Positions 1 through 8,919 of a DNA stretch of 64,000 bases are shown in pieces. Position 1 is the stretch's first letter. Each line of letters begins with the position of its first letter. The notes under the pieces are model-generated. The model was given only the letters and a program-made list of their open reading frames with translations, was not told the origin of the DNA and ran no database searches. Both the position numbers and the translations under genes were made by a program. This DNA is from UBA2377 sp964525935 (GTDB lineage Bacteria; Verrucomicrobiota; Verrucomicrobiia; Opitutales; Opitutaceae): positions 124,001 to 188,000 of the forward strand of contig CAZGJZ010000005.1 of NCBI GenBank assembly GCA_964525935.1, given 5' to 3'.

Positions 1-72
1 GCATGACACATTAATTTCGGTGGTGAGTGGCGGTTTAGCCAAAAAAGCACCAGTTTGTTGACCACTCATCGC

Positions 73-1140
73 ATGACTGCCCGCGTCCCCCCCGCTTACA
101 CGTTTACACCCGATCAAATCGAGGCCGAGACCACGCGCCTCCTCGCCTCGCTCATGCACGTCGAGTGCGACCCGCGCGGCCGGAAGTGGAACTACGACAC
201 CTGCCGGGCCATCGCCCCGCTCACGCTGGAGATCAACCAGCTGAAAAAGGAGCGGGATGCCGTCATCCTCACGCACTCTTACGTCGAGCCCGAGATCGTC
301 TACGGCGTGGGCGATTTCAAGGGTGACTCGTATTACCTCAGCCTCATGGCCAAGCAGGCGCGCGCCAAGGTGATCGTGTTTGCCGGCGTGGTCTTCATGG
401 CCGAGACGGCGAAAATCCTTTCGCCCGATGCCACCGTGGTCGTGCCGGACCGCGATTCCGGTTGTTCGCTGGCCGACTCGATCACTGGCGAAGGCGTGCG
501 GAAGCTGAAGGCGCTTTATCCCGACGCGACCGTGGTCTGCTACATCAACAGCACCGCCGAGGTGAAAGCGGAGAGCGACGTGTGCGTCACCTCGGGCAAC
601 GTTTACGACATCGTCGCCGGCCTGCCGGCGCAGCGCATCCTCTTCGTGCCCGACCGGCTCATGGCGGAAAACGTCCGCAGCGAGCTGCGCCAGCGCGGCG
701 TGGCCAAGGAGATCATCTCCTCCGACGGCACCTGCATGGTCCACGACGAGTTTACCCCCGCGCAGATCGCGCAGGCGCGCGCGCAGTTCCCCGGGCTCAA
801 GGTCGTCGTCCATCCCGAGTGCACGCCCGAGGTCGCGGCGGTCGCGGACTTTGTGGGCAGCACCGGTGCGATGATGAAATACGTGAAGACCACGACGGCA
901 CCGTATTTTCTGCTGCTCACCGAGTGCGGCCTTGTGAGCCGGCTTGAGGTTGAGTCCCCGGAGAAAAACTTTATCGGTGGCTGCCGCATGTGCCCCTACA
1001 TGAAGCTTAACTCGCTGGAAAAAATCCGCGATGCGCTCGCCGCGCCACGGCCCGATCAGATCGTGACGCTCGACGAAGACCTCCGCCGCCGCGCCGCCCG
1101 CTGCATCGAACGCATGTTCGAACTCGCCCCGAAGGACTGA
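73..1140 (+). CDS. nadA: Quinolinate synthase NadA
   Basis: Condenses iminoaspartate (made by NadB) with dihydroxyacetone phosphate to quinolinate, the second step of NAD synthesis from aspartate, in the cytoplasm. The 355-residue protein shows the family's iron-sulfur cysteine contexts, including GTCMVH in the middle and GGCRMCPYMK near the C-terminus, and the HPECTPEV motif. The frame is open to a TTG at 55, but the ATG at 73 is the better start; neither has a clear ribosome binding site. nadC follows 41 bp downstream and nadB overlaps nadC, so the three form one pathway operon. Identification is secure. Confidence 0.96.
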   Translation: MTARVPPAYTFTPDQIEAETTRLLASLMHVECDPRGRKWNYDTCRAIAPLTLEINQLKKERDAVILTHSYVEPEIVYGVGDFKGDSYYLSLMAKQARAKVIVFAGVVFMAETAKILSPDATVVVPDRDSGCSLADSITGEGVRKLKALYPDATVVCYINSTAEVKAESDVCVTSGNVYDIVAGLPAQRILFVPDRLMAENVRSELRQRGVAKEIISSDGTCMVHDEFTPAQIAQARAQFPGLKVVVHPECTPEVAAVADFVGSTGAMMKYVKTTTAPYFLLLTECGLVSRLEVESPEKNFIGGCRMCPYMKLNSLEKIRDALAAPRPDQIVTLDEDLRRRAARCIERMFELAPKD

Positions 1141-1181
1141 TCGCCTCGCGCCCTGGTAACGCATTCTATTACAAACTCCCC

Positions 1182-2030
1182 ATGCTCACCCCCCGCACCG
1201 ACCACTTGATCGACCTCGCACTGGAAGAAGACGCCGGGCTGGGCGATGTCACCAGCCGCGCGATTTTTTCCGGCGCCCATCGCAGCCGCGCGATCATCGA
1301 CGCCAAGCAGGATCTGGTGGTCTGCGGCCTGGAAGTCGCCGCGCGCGTCTTCACGCGCGTCGATCCGGCACTCAAGACTACGCTCCTCGCCCGCGATGGC
1401 GACCGCGTCAAACGCGGCGCCGCCGTCCTGCGCATCGCCGGTCCCACGGCGGCGCTCCTCACGGCCGAGCGCACCGCACTCAATTTCCTCCAGCGCCTCA
1501 GTGGCATCGCCACGCAGGCCCGGCGTTATGCCGACGCCGTGGCGGGCACGGGTGTCCGGATCGTCGACACGCGCAAGACTACACCCGGCTGGCGCGCGCT
1601 GGAGAAATACGCCGTCCGCACCGGCGGCTGTTTCAACCACCGCTCCTCGCTCGGTGAGCACGTCCTCATCAAGGACAACCATATCGCCGCCGCCGGCTCG
1701 CTCACCAAGGCCGTGAAACTCTGCCGCGCCGCCGCGCCGCACCTGGCCAAGATTGAAGTCGAGGCGAAGACGTCCGCCGAGGTGAAGGAAGCCTGCCGTG
1801 CCGGCGCCGATGTGATTCTGCTCGATAACATGACGCCCGCCGGGGTCCGCGCTGCGGTCGCAATTATCGCGGGCCGCGCCACGGTTGAGGTTTCCGGTGG
1901 CGTCAAATTCGACACGCTCCGCGACTACGCGCTGCCCGGCGTCGATGTCATCAGCATCGGCGCCCTCACCCACTCCGCCATCGCGGCCGATCTGAGCCTC
2001 GACTTGCAACCCGCGCGTGCGCGCCGATGA
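1182..2030 (+). CDS. nadC: Quinolinate phosphoribosyltransferase NadC
   Basis: Converts quinolinate and PRPP to nicotinate mononucleotide, CO2 and pyrophosphate. The 282 residues are full length for the family. Visible signatures are LNFLQRLSGIAT, the substrate-binding stretch DTRKTTPGWRALEKYAV, GGCFNHR, and the barrel motifs KIEVEAKT and ILLDNM. It is the second gene of the nad operon, and its last bases (ATGA at 2027-2030) overlap the nadB start, which suggests translational coupling. No Shine-Dalgarno sequence precedes the ATG. Confidence 0.96.
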   Translation: MLTPRTDHLIDLALEEDAGLGDVTSRAIFSGAHRSRAIIDAKQDLVVCGLEVAARVFTRVDPALKTTLLARDGDRVKRGAAVLRIAGPTAALLTAERTALNFLQRLSGIATQARRYADAVAGTGVRIVDTRKTTPGWRALEKYAVRTGGCFNHRSSLGEHVLIKDNHIAAAGSLTKAVKLCRAAAPHLAKIEVEAKTSAEVKEACRAGADVILLDNMTPAGVRAAVAIIAGRATVEVSGGVKFDTLRDYALPGVDVISIGALTHSAIAADLSLDLQPARARR

Positions 2031-3583
2031 AAACCATCCGCACCGATTGTCTCGTGCTCGGCGCCGGTCTCGCCGGTTCGGCCTATGCACTGCACGCGGC
2101 GCGTGCCGGCCTGAAGGTTGAGCTTCTCTCGCTCGCGGCGCCGTTGCAGGCCAACAGTGACTGGGCCCAGGGCGGCATCATCTACGACACCGCGCCTGAT
2201 CCCGCGCAGCTCGCGCGCGATATCCTCGATGCCAGCGACGGCACGGCGAATCCGGCGGCGATCGACCAACTTGTGCGCGAAGGCCCGTCGGCGGTGAAGG
2301 AGCTGCTGCTCGACGAACTCGCGGTCGGTTTCGATCGCGAGACCGATGGCGCGCTGCACCTCACGCGCGAAGGTGGGCATCGTGAGCGCCGGATTATCCA
2401 CACCAAGGATGCGACGGGTCACTCGATCCTTTCGGCCGTGGCGCTGCGCGTGGATGCGACACCCGGGATCACCCGGCGCACGGGCCATGTGGCGGTCGAC
2501 TTGCTCACGCTCTCGCATAATTCCACGCGAGCCACCGACAAATACGAGCCGCTGACCTGTTTCGGCTGCTACGCACTCGACGTGGCGACGGGCGAGGTCA
2601 TCGCGATTGTCGCGAAAAAGACCATCCTCGCGACCGGCGGGCTGGGTGGGATTTTCCTGCACAGCACCAATCAGCCGGGCAGCGTCGGCCACGGCGTCGC
2701 CATGGCCTACCGGGTGGGCGCGCGGCTCATCGACCTCGAATACGTGCAGTTCCACCCCACGGTGTTTTTCAAGCCGGGCTCACAACTCTTCCTCATCACT
2801 GAGGCGCTTCGCGGCGAAGGCGCGGTGCTGGTCGATGCGGCGGGCCGGCGGTTCATGGATGCCGTGCATCCGCAGGGCTCGCTGGCGCCGCGCGACATCG
2901 TGGCCCGGGCGATCAAGCAGCACCTCGCCTCGACCGGGGAGGCCTGCGTCTATCTCGATCTCTCGGCGCTGAAGCCGGAGTTCATCCGCGAGCGGTTTCC
3001 CAGCATCTACGAGCGCTGCCGCGCGGCGGGCGTGGACATCACGCGCGAGCGCATCCCGGTTGTGCCCGCGGCGCATTTTTCCTGCGGTGGCGTGCACACC
3101 GATTTGCAAGGGCGCACGAACGTCCGCCACCTCAACGCCATCGGCGAGACCGCCTGCACCGGCCTGCACGGCGCCAACCGCCTCGCCAGCACGTCGCTCC
3201 TTGAGTGCCTGGTCTCGGCCCGCGCCGCAGCGCAGGCGGATGCAGCCGATCTGGCCGCGAATCATTTTCAACCGCCCGAGCCGCGCGATTGGACGAGTCC
3301 GACCCGTGAGACCGATCCGCTGCTGGTGCGGCAGGATTTACAGCAGATCCGCACGACGATGTGGAACTACGCCGGTATCATTCGCTCGCCGCGCCGGCTG
3401 GCGCGCGCGCGGCGTATCTTGCTCGAGTTGCGCGAGGATATTCAGGCGTTCTACCGCGACAGCCGGCCGACGCGCGACCTGATCGAGCTGCGCAATGCCG
3501 TGCAGACCGCACTCCTCGTCGTCCACGCGGCCGCGCTCAACCCGGTGAGCAAGGGCTGCCACTACGTGACGGAGGAGACGTAA
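2027..3583 (+). CDS. nadB: L-aspartate oxidase NadB
   Basis: FAD-dependent oxidase that makes iminoaspartate from L-aspartate, the first step of the pathway completed by the two genes upstream. The 518 residues begin with the dinucleotide-binding motif LGAGLAGSAYALHAARAG. They continue with the succinate dehydrogenase/fumarate reductase flavoprotein signature (ATGGLGGIF, QFHPT, EALRGEGAVLVD) and end with the helical C-terminal domain. The start codon overlaps the nadC stop by 4 bp. The gene is followed by a small hairpin and then by gmk on the opposite strand. The order A-C-B makes a self-contained NAD module. Confidence 0.95.
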   Translation: MKTIRTDCLVLGAGLAGSAYALHAARAGLKVELLSLAAPLQANSDWAQGGIIYDTAPDPAQLARDILDASDGTANPAAIDQLVREGPSAVKELLLDELAVGFDRETDGALHLTREGGHRERRIIHTKDATGHSILSAVALRVDATPGITRRTGHVAVDLLTLSHNSTRATDKYEPLTCFGCYALDVATGEVIAIVAKKTILATGGLGGIFLHSTNQPGSVGHGVAMAYRVGARLIDLEYVQFHPTVFFKPGSQLFLITEALRGEGAVLVDAAGRRFMDAVHPQGSLAPRDIVARAIKQHLASTGEACVYLDLSALKPEFIRERFPSIYERCRAAGVDITRERIPVVPAAHFSCGGVHTDLQGRTNVRHLNAIGETACTGLHGANRLASTSLLECLVSARAAAQADAADLAANHFQPPEPRDWTSPTRETDPLLVRQDLQQIRTTMWNYAGIIRSPRRLARARRILLELREDIQAFYRDSRPTRDLIELRNAVQTALLVVHAAALNPVSKGCHYVTEET

Positions 3584-3598
3584 GCCGCCTTGGGCGGC
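3584..3598. terminator. Small GC hairpin between convergent nadB and gmk
   Basis: GCCGCC and GGCGGC form a 6-bp perfect stem with a TTG loop directly after the nadB stop. There is no T-tract, so it may only stall transcription or protect the mRNA end. Confidence 0.35.
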
Positions 3599-3628
3599 GC
3601 TAGAACTGCTCGAACCCGACGCGCGCCG

Positions 3629-4252
3629 TCAGGGTTGACGCGGTGCGGGCTGGTGTGCGGCGCGGGCCTTTTCGATGACGCTCAGCAGCGCGGCAAAGTC
3701 CTCGTCGCGCGAGCCGCTCTGGATCTGGTAGTCGAATTTGTCCGCCTCCAGCAGCTCGGCTTCGGCGGTGGCCATGCGGCGGGCGATTTCCGCGGCGTCG
3801 TCCTGGCCGCGCGTGTGCATGCGCACGCGGAGCTGGTCGTGACTCACGACAATGAAAACCGTGACGAGGCTGCGCTGGATTTCCGCAAAGCGCGCCGCGG
3901 CCTGGCGCACGCTGGCCACGCCCTGCACGTCGAGGTTGGCGACGAGGTTGTGGCCGGCGGCGAGCGGGGTGAGCACGCTGGCGGCGAGCGTGCCGTAGCG
4001 GCGTTCGCCGTGGACCCAGGCCCATTCGAGGAAGGCGCCGGCGGCGATCTTTTCCTCAAACTGCGCGGGTGACAGGAAGTGGTAGTGCACGCCGTTCACC
4101 TCGCCCGGCCGGGGCGCGCGCGTGGTCGCGGTGATGACGCGGGAAAAACCCAGGCCGGCCTCGACGAGGCGTTCGCAGAGCGTGCTTTTGCCGGAACCGG
4201 CGGGACCGGCGAGGATGAGCAGGAGCGGGATGGGATCGGGCACGGCGGGCAA
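3629..4252 (-). CDS. gmk: Guanylate kinase
   Basis: Phosphorylates GMP to GDP with ATP. The 207-residue product has the P-loop GPAGSGKST near residue 15 and the GMP-binding region TTRAPRPGEVNGVHYHF, both typical of the family, and a normal length. The frame opens with TTG at 4252, immediately after the TGA of the upstream membrane-protein gene; a GTG at 4243 is an alternative start. The spacing makes translational coupling with the upstream gene plausible. Convergent with nadB. Confidence 0.93.
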   Translation of the reverse strand: MPAVPDPIPLLLILAGPAGSGKSTLCERLVEAGLGFSRVITATTRAPRPGEVNGVHYHFLSPAQFEEKIAAGAFLEWAWVHGERRYGTLAASVLTPLAAGHNLVANLDVQGVASVRQAAARFAEIQRSLVTVFIVVSHDQLRVRMHTRGQDDAAEIARRMATAEAELLEADKFDYQIQSGSRDEDFAALLSVIEKARAAHQPAPRQP

Positions 4253-4792
4253 TCAGTAGGTGAAAGCGACGATCGTGAGCAACGCGCCGTAGCCGATCAG
4301 GCCCAGCCCGAGCGCGCGGCCGCGCGCCGGCCGTTGAAACAGCCACGCAAAGAAATCGCGCAGGCGGAACGGCGAGGCGCCGAGATACAGCGCGAGCGCA
4401 ATACCGAGATAGACGACCGACACCATGAACAGGCGCTGCGGGTGCTCGTATTCCATGTAGGCCGCGTCGAGCAGCGGCATGGCGCCGAGCAAGATCAGGA
4501 TCGCCAGCCCGCGCACGGCGAGAAAGTCGGGCGCGTATTTGAAGGCGAGGATGGCGATTACCGCGAAGGCGATGGTGAGGATCGTGCGGTATTCGCCGAA
4601 GTCGGCCGGCGAGAGGTGCCACACGCGGTAGAGAAAACAGAGCGTGCCCACGCCGAAGAACAGCAGTGCGGCCGAGGACGAGCGCGGCAGGCTTTTCAGG
4701 CCGGCGCTCACCGTGGTGCGCCCGGAAGCCAGCGCGGCACCAAGCACGAGCAGCAGCAGGCCGGGGATGAGGGTGGCGACGGTGAGGGACAT
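4253..4792 (-). CDS. Polytopic membrane protein of unknown function
   Basis: The 179 residues are mostly hydrophobic, with about five membrane-spanning stretches: near residues 5-22, 40-57, 68-88, 92-110 and 120-140, with a last hydrophobic stretch at the C-terminus. I recognise no catalytic motif or family. It lies between miaB (61 bp upstream) and gmk (directly downstream), all leftward. The spacer to miaB is filled by heptanucleotide repeats. A housekeeping membrane role is possible but unsupported. Confidence 0.75.
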   Translation of the reverse strand: MSLTVATLIPGLLLLVLGAALASGRTTVSAGLKSLPRSSSAALLFFGVGTLCFLYRVWHLSPADFGEYRTILTIAFAVIAILAFKYAPDFLAVRGLAILILLGAMPLLDAAYMEYEHPQRLFMVSVVYLGIALALYLGASPFRLRDFFAWLFQRPARGRALGLGLIGYGALLTIVAFTY

Positions 4793-4795
4793 TCT

Positions 4796-4874
4796 GAGTT
4801 GAGAGTTGAGAGCGAAGTGCCGGGCTTGGAAAGGTTTTGTTAACTCTCAACCCTCAGCGCTCAACCCTCAACTC
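4796..4874. repeat. Heptanucleotide arrays in inverted orientation at the miaB 3' end
   Basis: GAGTTGA-type heptamers run one way at 4796-4812 and the opposite way at 4842-4874, separated by about 29 bp, so the two arrays can pair as a stem-loop. The miaB stop codon (4854-4856) lies inside the right-hand array, and the last miaB residues (ELRVER) are encoded by repeat sequence. Same heptamer family as the arrays at 28109, 28754, 30135, 32071 and 45375. Confidence 0.85.
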
Positions 4875-6266
4875 GGCTTGGTCAACTCCCGCCAGCACGA
4901 GCGAGCCATAAAGGGTGCTGACGGACGCGCGCTCGATCTTGAGGGGGGCGAGGGTGCCGATGAGGCGTGGATCGGCGTCGAAGATGCACACGCGGTTGCC
5001 GCGCGTGCGGCCGGTGAATTTTTTGCCGGTCTTGTCGGGGCCCTCGATCAGGACTTCCTCCACGGTGTTCAGCAGCGTGGCGTTCCGGCGCACGGAGTTT
5101 TGCTGCATGATCTCGAGCAGGGCCTGGTTGCGCTGCTCCTTGACCTCGTCGGGCACCTGGTCGGCGAGCTCGGCGGCGGGCGTGCCGGTGCGGATGGAGT
5201 ATTTGAAAATGTAGGCCATGTCGTAGTTGCAGGCCTCGAAGAGTTCGCGCGTTTGCTGGAAATCCTCGTCGGTCTCACCGGGGAAACCCACGATCACGTC
5301 GGTCGAGAAATACATGCCGGGCGTCACGGCGCGGAGGGCGTCGACGATCTCTTTGTAACGCTCGCGCGTGTAGGGGCGGTTCATCGCGCGCAGGATGCGG
5401 TTGCTGCCGGATTGGAGCGGCAGGTGCACGTAGCCGCAGAGCTTGGGCAGCCGGCCGTAGGCGGCGACGAGGTCCTCTTTAAAACCGCGCGGGTGCGGCG
5501 AGGTGAAGCGGATGCGCTCGATGCCGTCGATGGCGTGCACGCGCTCGAGGAGCTGCACAAAGGGTGAGACGCCGTTGGTGTGCACGTAATCGCGGCGGCC
5601 GTAGCTCGTCACGATCTGGCCGAGCAGCGTGATTTCCTTCACGCCGCGCGCGGCGAGGCCGCGGCACTCGGCGACGATGTCGTTCATCGGGCGGGAGCGC
5701 TCGTCGCCGCGGGTTTTCGGGACGATGCAGAAGGCACAGTCCATGTTGCAGCCCTGCTGGATGGAGACGAAGGCGCTGATCTGTGGGGTGGGGTCGGCGC
5801 TGGCGTGGTCGGCGGTTTCGGCCGAAAGGTGGTCCTTGATCGTGTTTTGCGAGCCGGCCTCTTCCGCGATGTCGACGATGGTTGCGCCGATGGGAGCGCC
5901 GGCGTCACGGGCGGCGCGGAGGTTGTCGAGGTAGCCGGGGACTTGGTGAAATTTCTGGGTGCCGATGATCAGGTCCACGTCGGGCAACTGGTCGAGGAGC
6001 GTGGCGCCGCGGTTTTGCGCCATGCAGCCGAGGATCCCGAGGACGAAATCGGGCTGCTTCTTTTTGCGGGCGGCGACGTTGGCGGCCTTGCCGATGGCCT
6101 TCTGCTCGGCGGCGTCGCGCACGCTGCAGGTGTTGAGCAACATGATGTCGCAGTCGTCCTCATGGCCGACGATGCGGTAGCCCCGGCCGCGCAGCATCGC
6201 CGCGACCGCCTCGCTGTCGCGTTCGTTCATCTGGCAACCGTAAGTCTTGATATAGACGCGATTCAT
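4854..6266 (-). CDS. miaB: tRNA-2-methylthio-N6-dimethylallyladenosine synthase MiaB
   Basis: Radical-SAM methylthiotransferase acting on i6A37 of tRNAs. The 470 residues carry the N-terminal cluster cysteines (KTYGCQMNERDSE, LLNTCSVRD, GILGCMAQN), the radical-SAM motif CNMDCAFCIVPKTRG near residue 170, and a C-terminal TRAM domain. Two oddities are visible. The C-terminal tail beyond the conserved LYGSLVLAG is encoded by a heptanucleotide repeat. A diverged second copy of the first 11 codons lies upstream and forms a small leader frame whose stop overlaps this start (ATGA). Function should be intact. Confidence 0.96.
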   Translation of the reverse strand: MNRVYIKTYGCQMNERDSEAVAAMLRGRGYRIVGHEDDCDIMLLNTCSVRDAAEQKAIGKAANVAARKKKQPDFVLGILGCMAQNRGATLLDQLPDVDLIIGTQKFHQVPGYLDNLRAARDAGAPIGATIVDIAEEAGSQNTIKDHLSAETADHASADPTPQISAFVSIQQGCNMDCAFCIVPKTRGDERSRPMNDIVAECRGLAARGVKEITLLGQIVTSYGRRDYVHTNGVSPFVQLLERVHAIDGIERIRFTSPHPRGFKEDLVAAYGRLPKLCGYVHLPLQSGSNRILRAMNRPYTRERYKEIVDALRAVTPGMYFSTDVIVGFPGETDEDFQQTRELFEACNYDMAYIFKYSIRTGTPAAELADQVPDEVKEQRNQALLEIMQQNSVRRNATLLNTVEEVLIEGPDKTGKKFTGRTRGNRVCIFDADPRLIGTLAPLKIERASVSTLYGSLVLAGVDQAELRVER

Positions 6267-6352
6267 GGCGTCGCATCGAGCAGGATGCAGCGAGCCCTCC
6301 GTAGCTTTAGCGGAGGTGGGCAGCCGTAGGTTTTGATGTAGACCCGATTCAC
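6263..6352 (-). other. 29-codon leader frame: duplicated miaB start
   Basis: Read leftward from a GTG at 6352, this frame starts VNRVYIKTYGC, the same 11 residues as the MiaB N-terminus except for the start codon. It then runs through a palindromic insert and stops at a TGA that overlaps the miaB ATG. The two 33-nt copies (6320-6352 and 6234-6266) differ at six positions: the start codon and five synonymous third positions. It may be the original miaB start, now acting as a coupled leader. Translation of the leader is inferred. Confidence 0.6.
6296..6316. repeat. CCTCCG/CGGAGG palindrome between the two miaB starts
   Basis: CCTCCG, then a nine-base centre TAGCTTTAG, then CGGAGG. It sits in the 53-bp insert (6267-6319) that separates the two copies of the miaB start. 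The insert also contains a GCATC/GATGC hairpin. Confidence 0.7.
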
Positions 6353-6457
6353 CGTGGAAGGGGTTCTAAGTAGAGTGGCGGCCGAAGGGGTCAACGCGGG
6401 AAACCACCGGGCTTGCGCGGGGTCGGAAGGGGTTCAGCCTTCATCCCTATCCCATCC

Positions 6458-8848
6458 ATGTTGCCGCGGCTTTTGCTTTCCCTGTTCCTTGCCCTGGCGG
6501 GCTGCGCCCGGTTGGGTGCCGCGCCGGCGGGTGCGGAGGCCGTGCTGATCGTGATGGGCGACCAGCATTCGGCATATGAGCGCACGGCCCAGTTCGTTGC
6601 GCTGGTAGACAGCGTGAAGGCGGCGAATCCCGACCTGCCGGTGGCGGTGTTGCTCAACGGCGACACGCTCGAGCAGGGCAACGCCATCGCCCGGCGCAGC
6701 GCGGGGGCGATCGACTTTGCGATGTTCACGGCCCTGGCCCAGCGCGCGCCGACGGTGCTCAACGTCGGCAACCACGAGCCGGAGTTTTATGAGCTGGGTG
6801 AAACCGTGCAGCGGATCGAGGCCACGGGCGTGCGCGTGGTGAGCAACGTCGCGAATCACGCCACCGGCCAGCCGTTCGCGCCGGCCTCGACCTCGCTCAA
6901 GCTGGGCGACAACACCCTCACGATCATCGGGGTGACGACCGACAATCTCTCCACTTACCGCGCCGCGGTGCGCCCCTCGCTCGATCTGGCGAACCCGGTG
7001 GTGTGGGCGAAGGCGAATTTTCCCAAAATCCTGGCGCCCGAGCCGCCAGTCCCCACCCCCATCGAGGCTGCGGCGGACGAAACAAAGGGAGAAAAGGCGG
7101 AGACCGGGCTGACCGAAGGTGCAGCGCCTGCGCCCTCAGCGCCGCCTGCGCTGCCGGTGGTGCTCAGCCACTGCGGCATGGCGGCGGATCGCGAGCTGCT
7201 GGCGCTGGTGCCGGACGGCACGCTGTTTGCCGGCGCGCACAATCACCTGCGGTTCGTCGAGCCGATGGGGCGCACGGTCTATTTCCATTCCGGCTCGTGG
7301 AACGAATACGCCTCGCTGGCCTGGCTCTGGCGCGATGGCGACGGCGTGGCGCATTGGGAGATCGAGCAAGTGGAAATCCCCCGCGAGGGTCCGGCGGAGC
7401 CGGCGCTGGCGGCGCTGATTCAGGAGGTGAGCGCGAAAAATCTCGAACCGGCGGACAAAGCCGTGATCGGGCGCACGCCGCGGGCGATGACGCAGGCGGA
7501 GGCCGCGCAGTTTGTCGCTGGGATCGTCAACGCCGCCATCGAGGCGGATGCGACGTTCATCGGCAACACGACCTTCGGCGCCGGCCTGCCCGCGGGCGAC
7601 GTGACGCAGGCGGAATTCGACGCGTGCGTGCGGTTTGAGAACACGCTTTGCACGGCGGAAATCGACGGCGCACGGCTGCAGGCCCTGCTCGACGCAGCCA
7701 ACCAGGGACCGGACACGCCTTTCGCGCAGCGCCGCGGCGAGTTCAATTACACCGCCGGCCCCGAGAAGATAAACCCGGCGCGCACCTACCGCGTGGCGAC
7801 GACCGACTGGAGCGCGAAGAACAGCGCCCGCTATTTCGGTGAACCGGCGATCGTCTGGCGCGAACAGCCGGCCTTGAAATTAAAGGCGCTGGTGCGTGGC
7901 CGGCTGGCCGCCGCTCCGCTTCCGGCGGTGACGACCGCGGGTGACGCAACGAAACCACCTTCGCTGGAGGACCTCTACGAAACGGGCAGGATGCTCTTCG
8001 ATGCCTTCGCGTCGGAGGAGATTAAGGAGCAGTATGAATTTCCCAGCAAGGAGCAGTGGGATCTCTTTGCCGCGCGGCTGCAGCAGGCGCTGGAAGGCGA
8101 TCGCATGGAGGACCTCGCGCACTTTGAACCCGAGGCGCGCGCCGCCCTGGACGCATTGCGGGTGCTGCCGGGTTACGAGGATTACGCCGACTGGTTGGAG
8201 GAGCGCGTCGACTACATCGAGGCCGCGAAACAGACCGTGCAAACGCCCCCGCCGCCTGGACCCGCTCCTGCACCGACGCCAAAACCAGCACCAACGCCAG
8301 CACCCAAGCCCACGCCGCCCGACGTCGCACCCGCGCCAACTCCGGCCATCCCGCACTACGATCTCTGGCTGACCCGCCTGCGGGCCCGGCCCGTGCCGGC
8401 CGGCGCCGACAAGCTCATGCCGCTCCTGCGCTACATTTTCGCCGCGGAGGGCGTGCCGGCGGATCTCGCCTGGCTGGCCGAAGTGGAATCCACGCTCAAT
8501 CCCGCGGCGCGCAGCCCGGCGGGCGCGCGCGGCCTCTTTCAATTGATGCCGCCCACCGCGAAGGAACTGGGCTTGAGCACGTGGATGCCAGATGAGCGCA
8601 CCGATCCGGAAAAATCCGCCCGCGCCGCTGCGCAGCTCCTGAAAAAACTGCACACCCGCTTCGGCAGCTGGCCGCTGGCGCTCGCCGCCTACAACGCCGG
8701 CGCCGGCCGCGTGCGCCGCACGCTGGACAAGCATGGGGCGAAGACTTTCGGGGAAATTTCGTCCGTGTTATCCGCCGAAACCCGTATGTATGTGCCCAAG
8801 GTGCTGGCGACCATCGAGACCCGCACCGGCGCACCGCTGGCGTTGTAG
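6458..8848 (+). CDS. Lipoprotein fusing a 5'-nucleotidase-like metallophosphatase to a lytic transglycosylase
   Basis: The 796 residues begin with a lipoprotein signal (lipobox LAGC, Cys16), so the protein is likely anchored in the periplasm. The N-terminal half has metallophosphatase motifs in order: MGDQH near 34, NGDTL near 67, GNHE at 104-107, SHCG at 237-240 and GAHNH at 259-263, followed by a 5'-nucleotidase C-terminal-like domain with FENTLCTAEIDGARL. A helical segment and a Pro/Ala/Thr linker lead to a C-terminal SLT domain, with catalytic Glu expected near 677 (EVESTLNP), GLFQLMPPTAKELG and ALAAYNAGAGRV. The frame is open to a TTG at 6413; ATG 6458 is chosen because the signal peptide starts there. 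Inferred role: nucleotide salvage coupled to murein turnover. Confidence 0.85.
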   Translation: MLPRLLLSLFLALAGCARLGAAPAGAEAVLIVMGDQHSAYERTAQFVALVDSVKAANPDLPVAVLLNGDTLEQGNAIARRSAGAIDFAMFTALAQRAPTVLNVGNHEPEFYELGETVQRIEATGVRVVSNVANHATGQPFAPASTSLKLGDNTLTIIGVTTDNLSTYRAAVRPSLDLANPVVWAKANFPKILAPEPPVPTPIEAAADETKGEKAETGLTEGAAPAPSAPPALPVVLSHCGMAADRELLALVPDGTLFAGAHNHLRFVEPMGRTVYFHSGSWNEYASLAWLWRDGDGVAHWEIEQVEIPREGPAEPALAALIQEVSAKNLEPADKAVIGRTPRAMTQAEAAQFVAGIVNAAIEADATFIGNTTFGAGLPAGDVTQAEFDACVRFENTLCTAEIDGARLQALLDAANQGPDTPFAQRRGEFNYTAGPEKINPARTYRVATTDWSAKNSARYFGEPAIVWREQPALKLKALVRGRLAAAPLPAVTTAGDATKPPSLEDLYETGRMLFDAFASEEIKEQYEFPSKEQWDLFAARLQQALEGDRMEDLAHFEPEARAALDALRVLPGYEDYADWLEERVDYIEAAKQTVQTPPPPGPAPAPTPKPAPTPAPKPTPPDVAPAPTPAIPHYDLWLTRLRARPVPAGADKLMPLLRYIFAAEGVPADLAWLAEVESTLNPAARSPAGARGLFQLMPPTAKELGLSTWMPDERTDPEKSARAAAQLLKKLHTRFGSWPLALAAYNAGAGRVRRTLDKHGAKTFGEISSVLSAETRMYVPKVLATIETRTGAPLAL

Positions 8849-8919
8849 GCCGGCGAAGGGATTGCCGCGGTTGCGCGTTTCGATTCGCCAGCGGCGGGAC
8901 GGGCGCTTTGCTGGGCGGC

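Noticed and set aside
21..69. GGTGAGTGG/CCACTCATC inverted pair upstream of nadA as a regulator site
   Set aside because: The match has a mismatch and a long spacer, and no known NAD-repressor box is recognisable.
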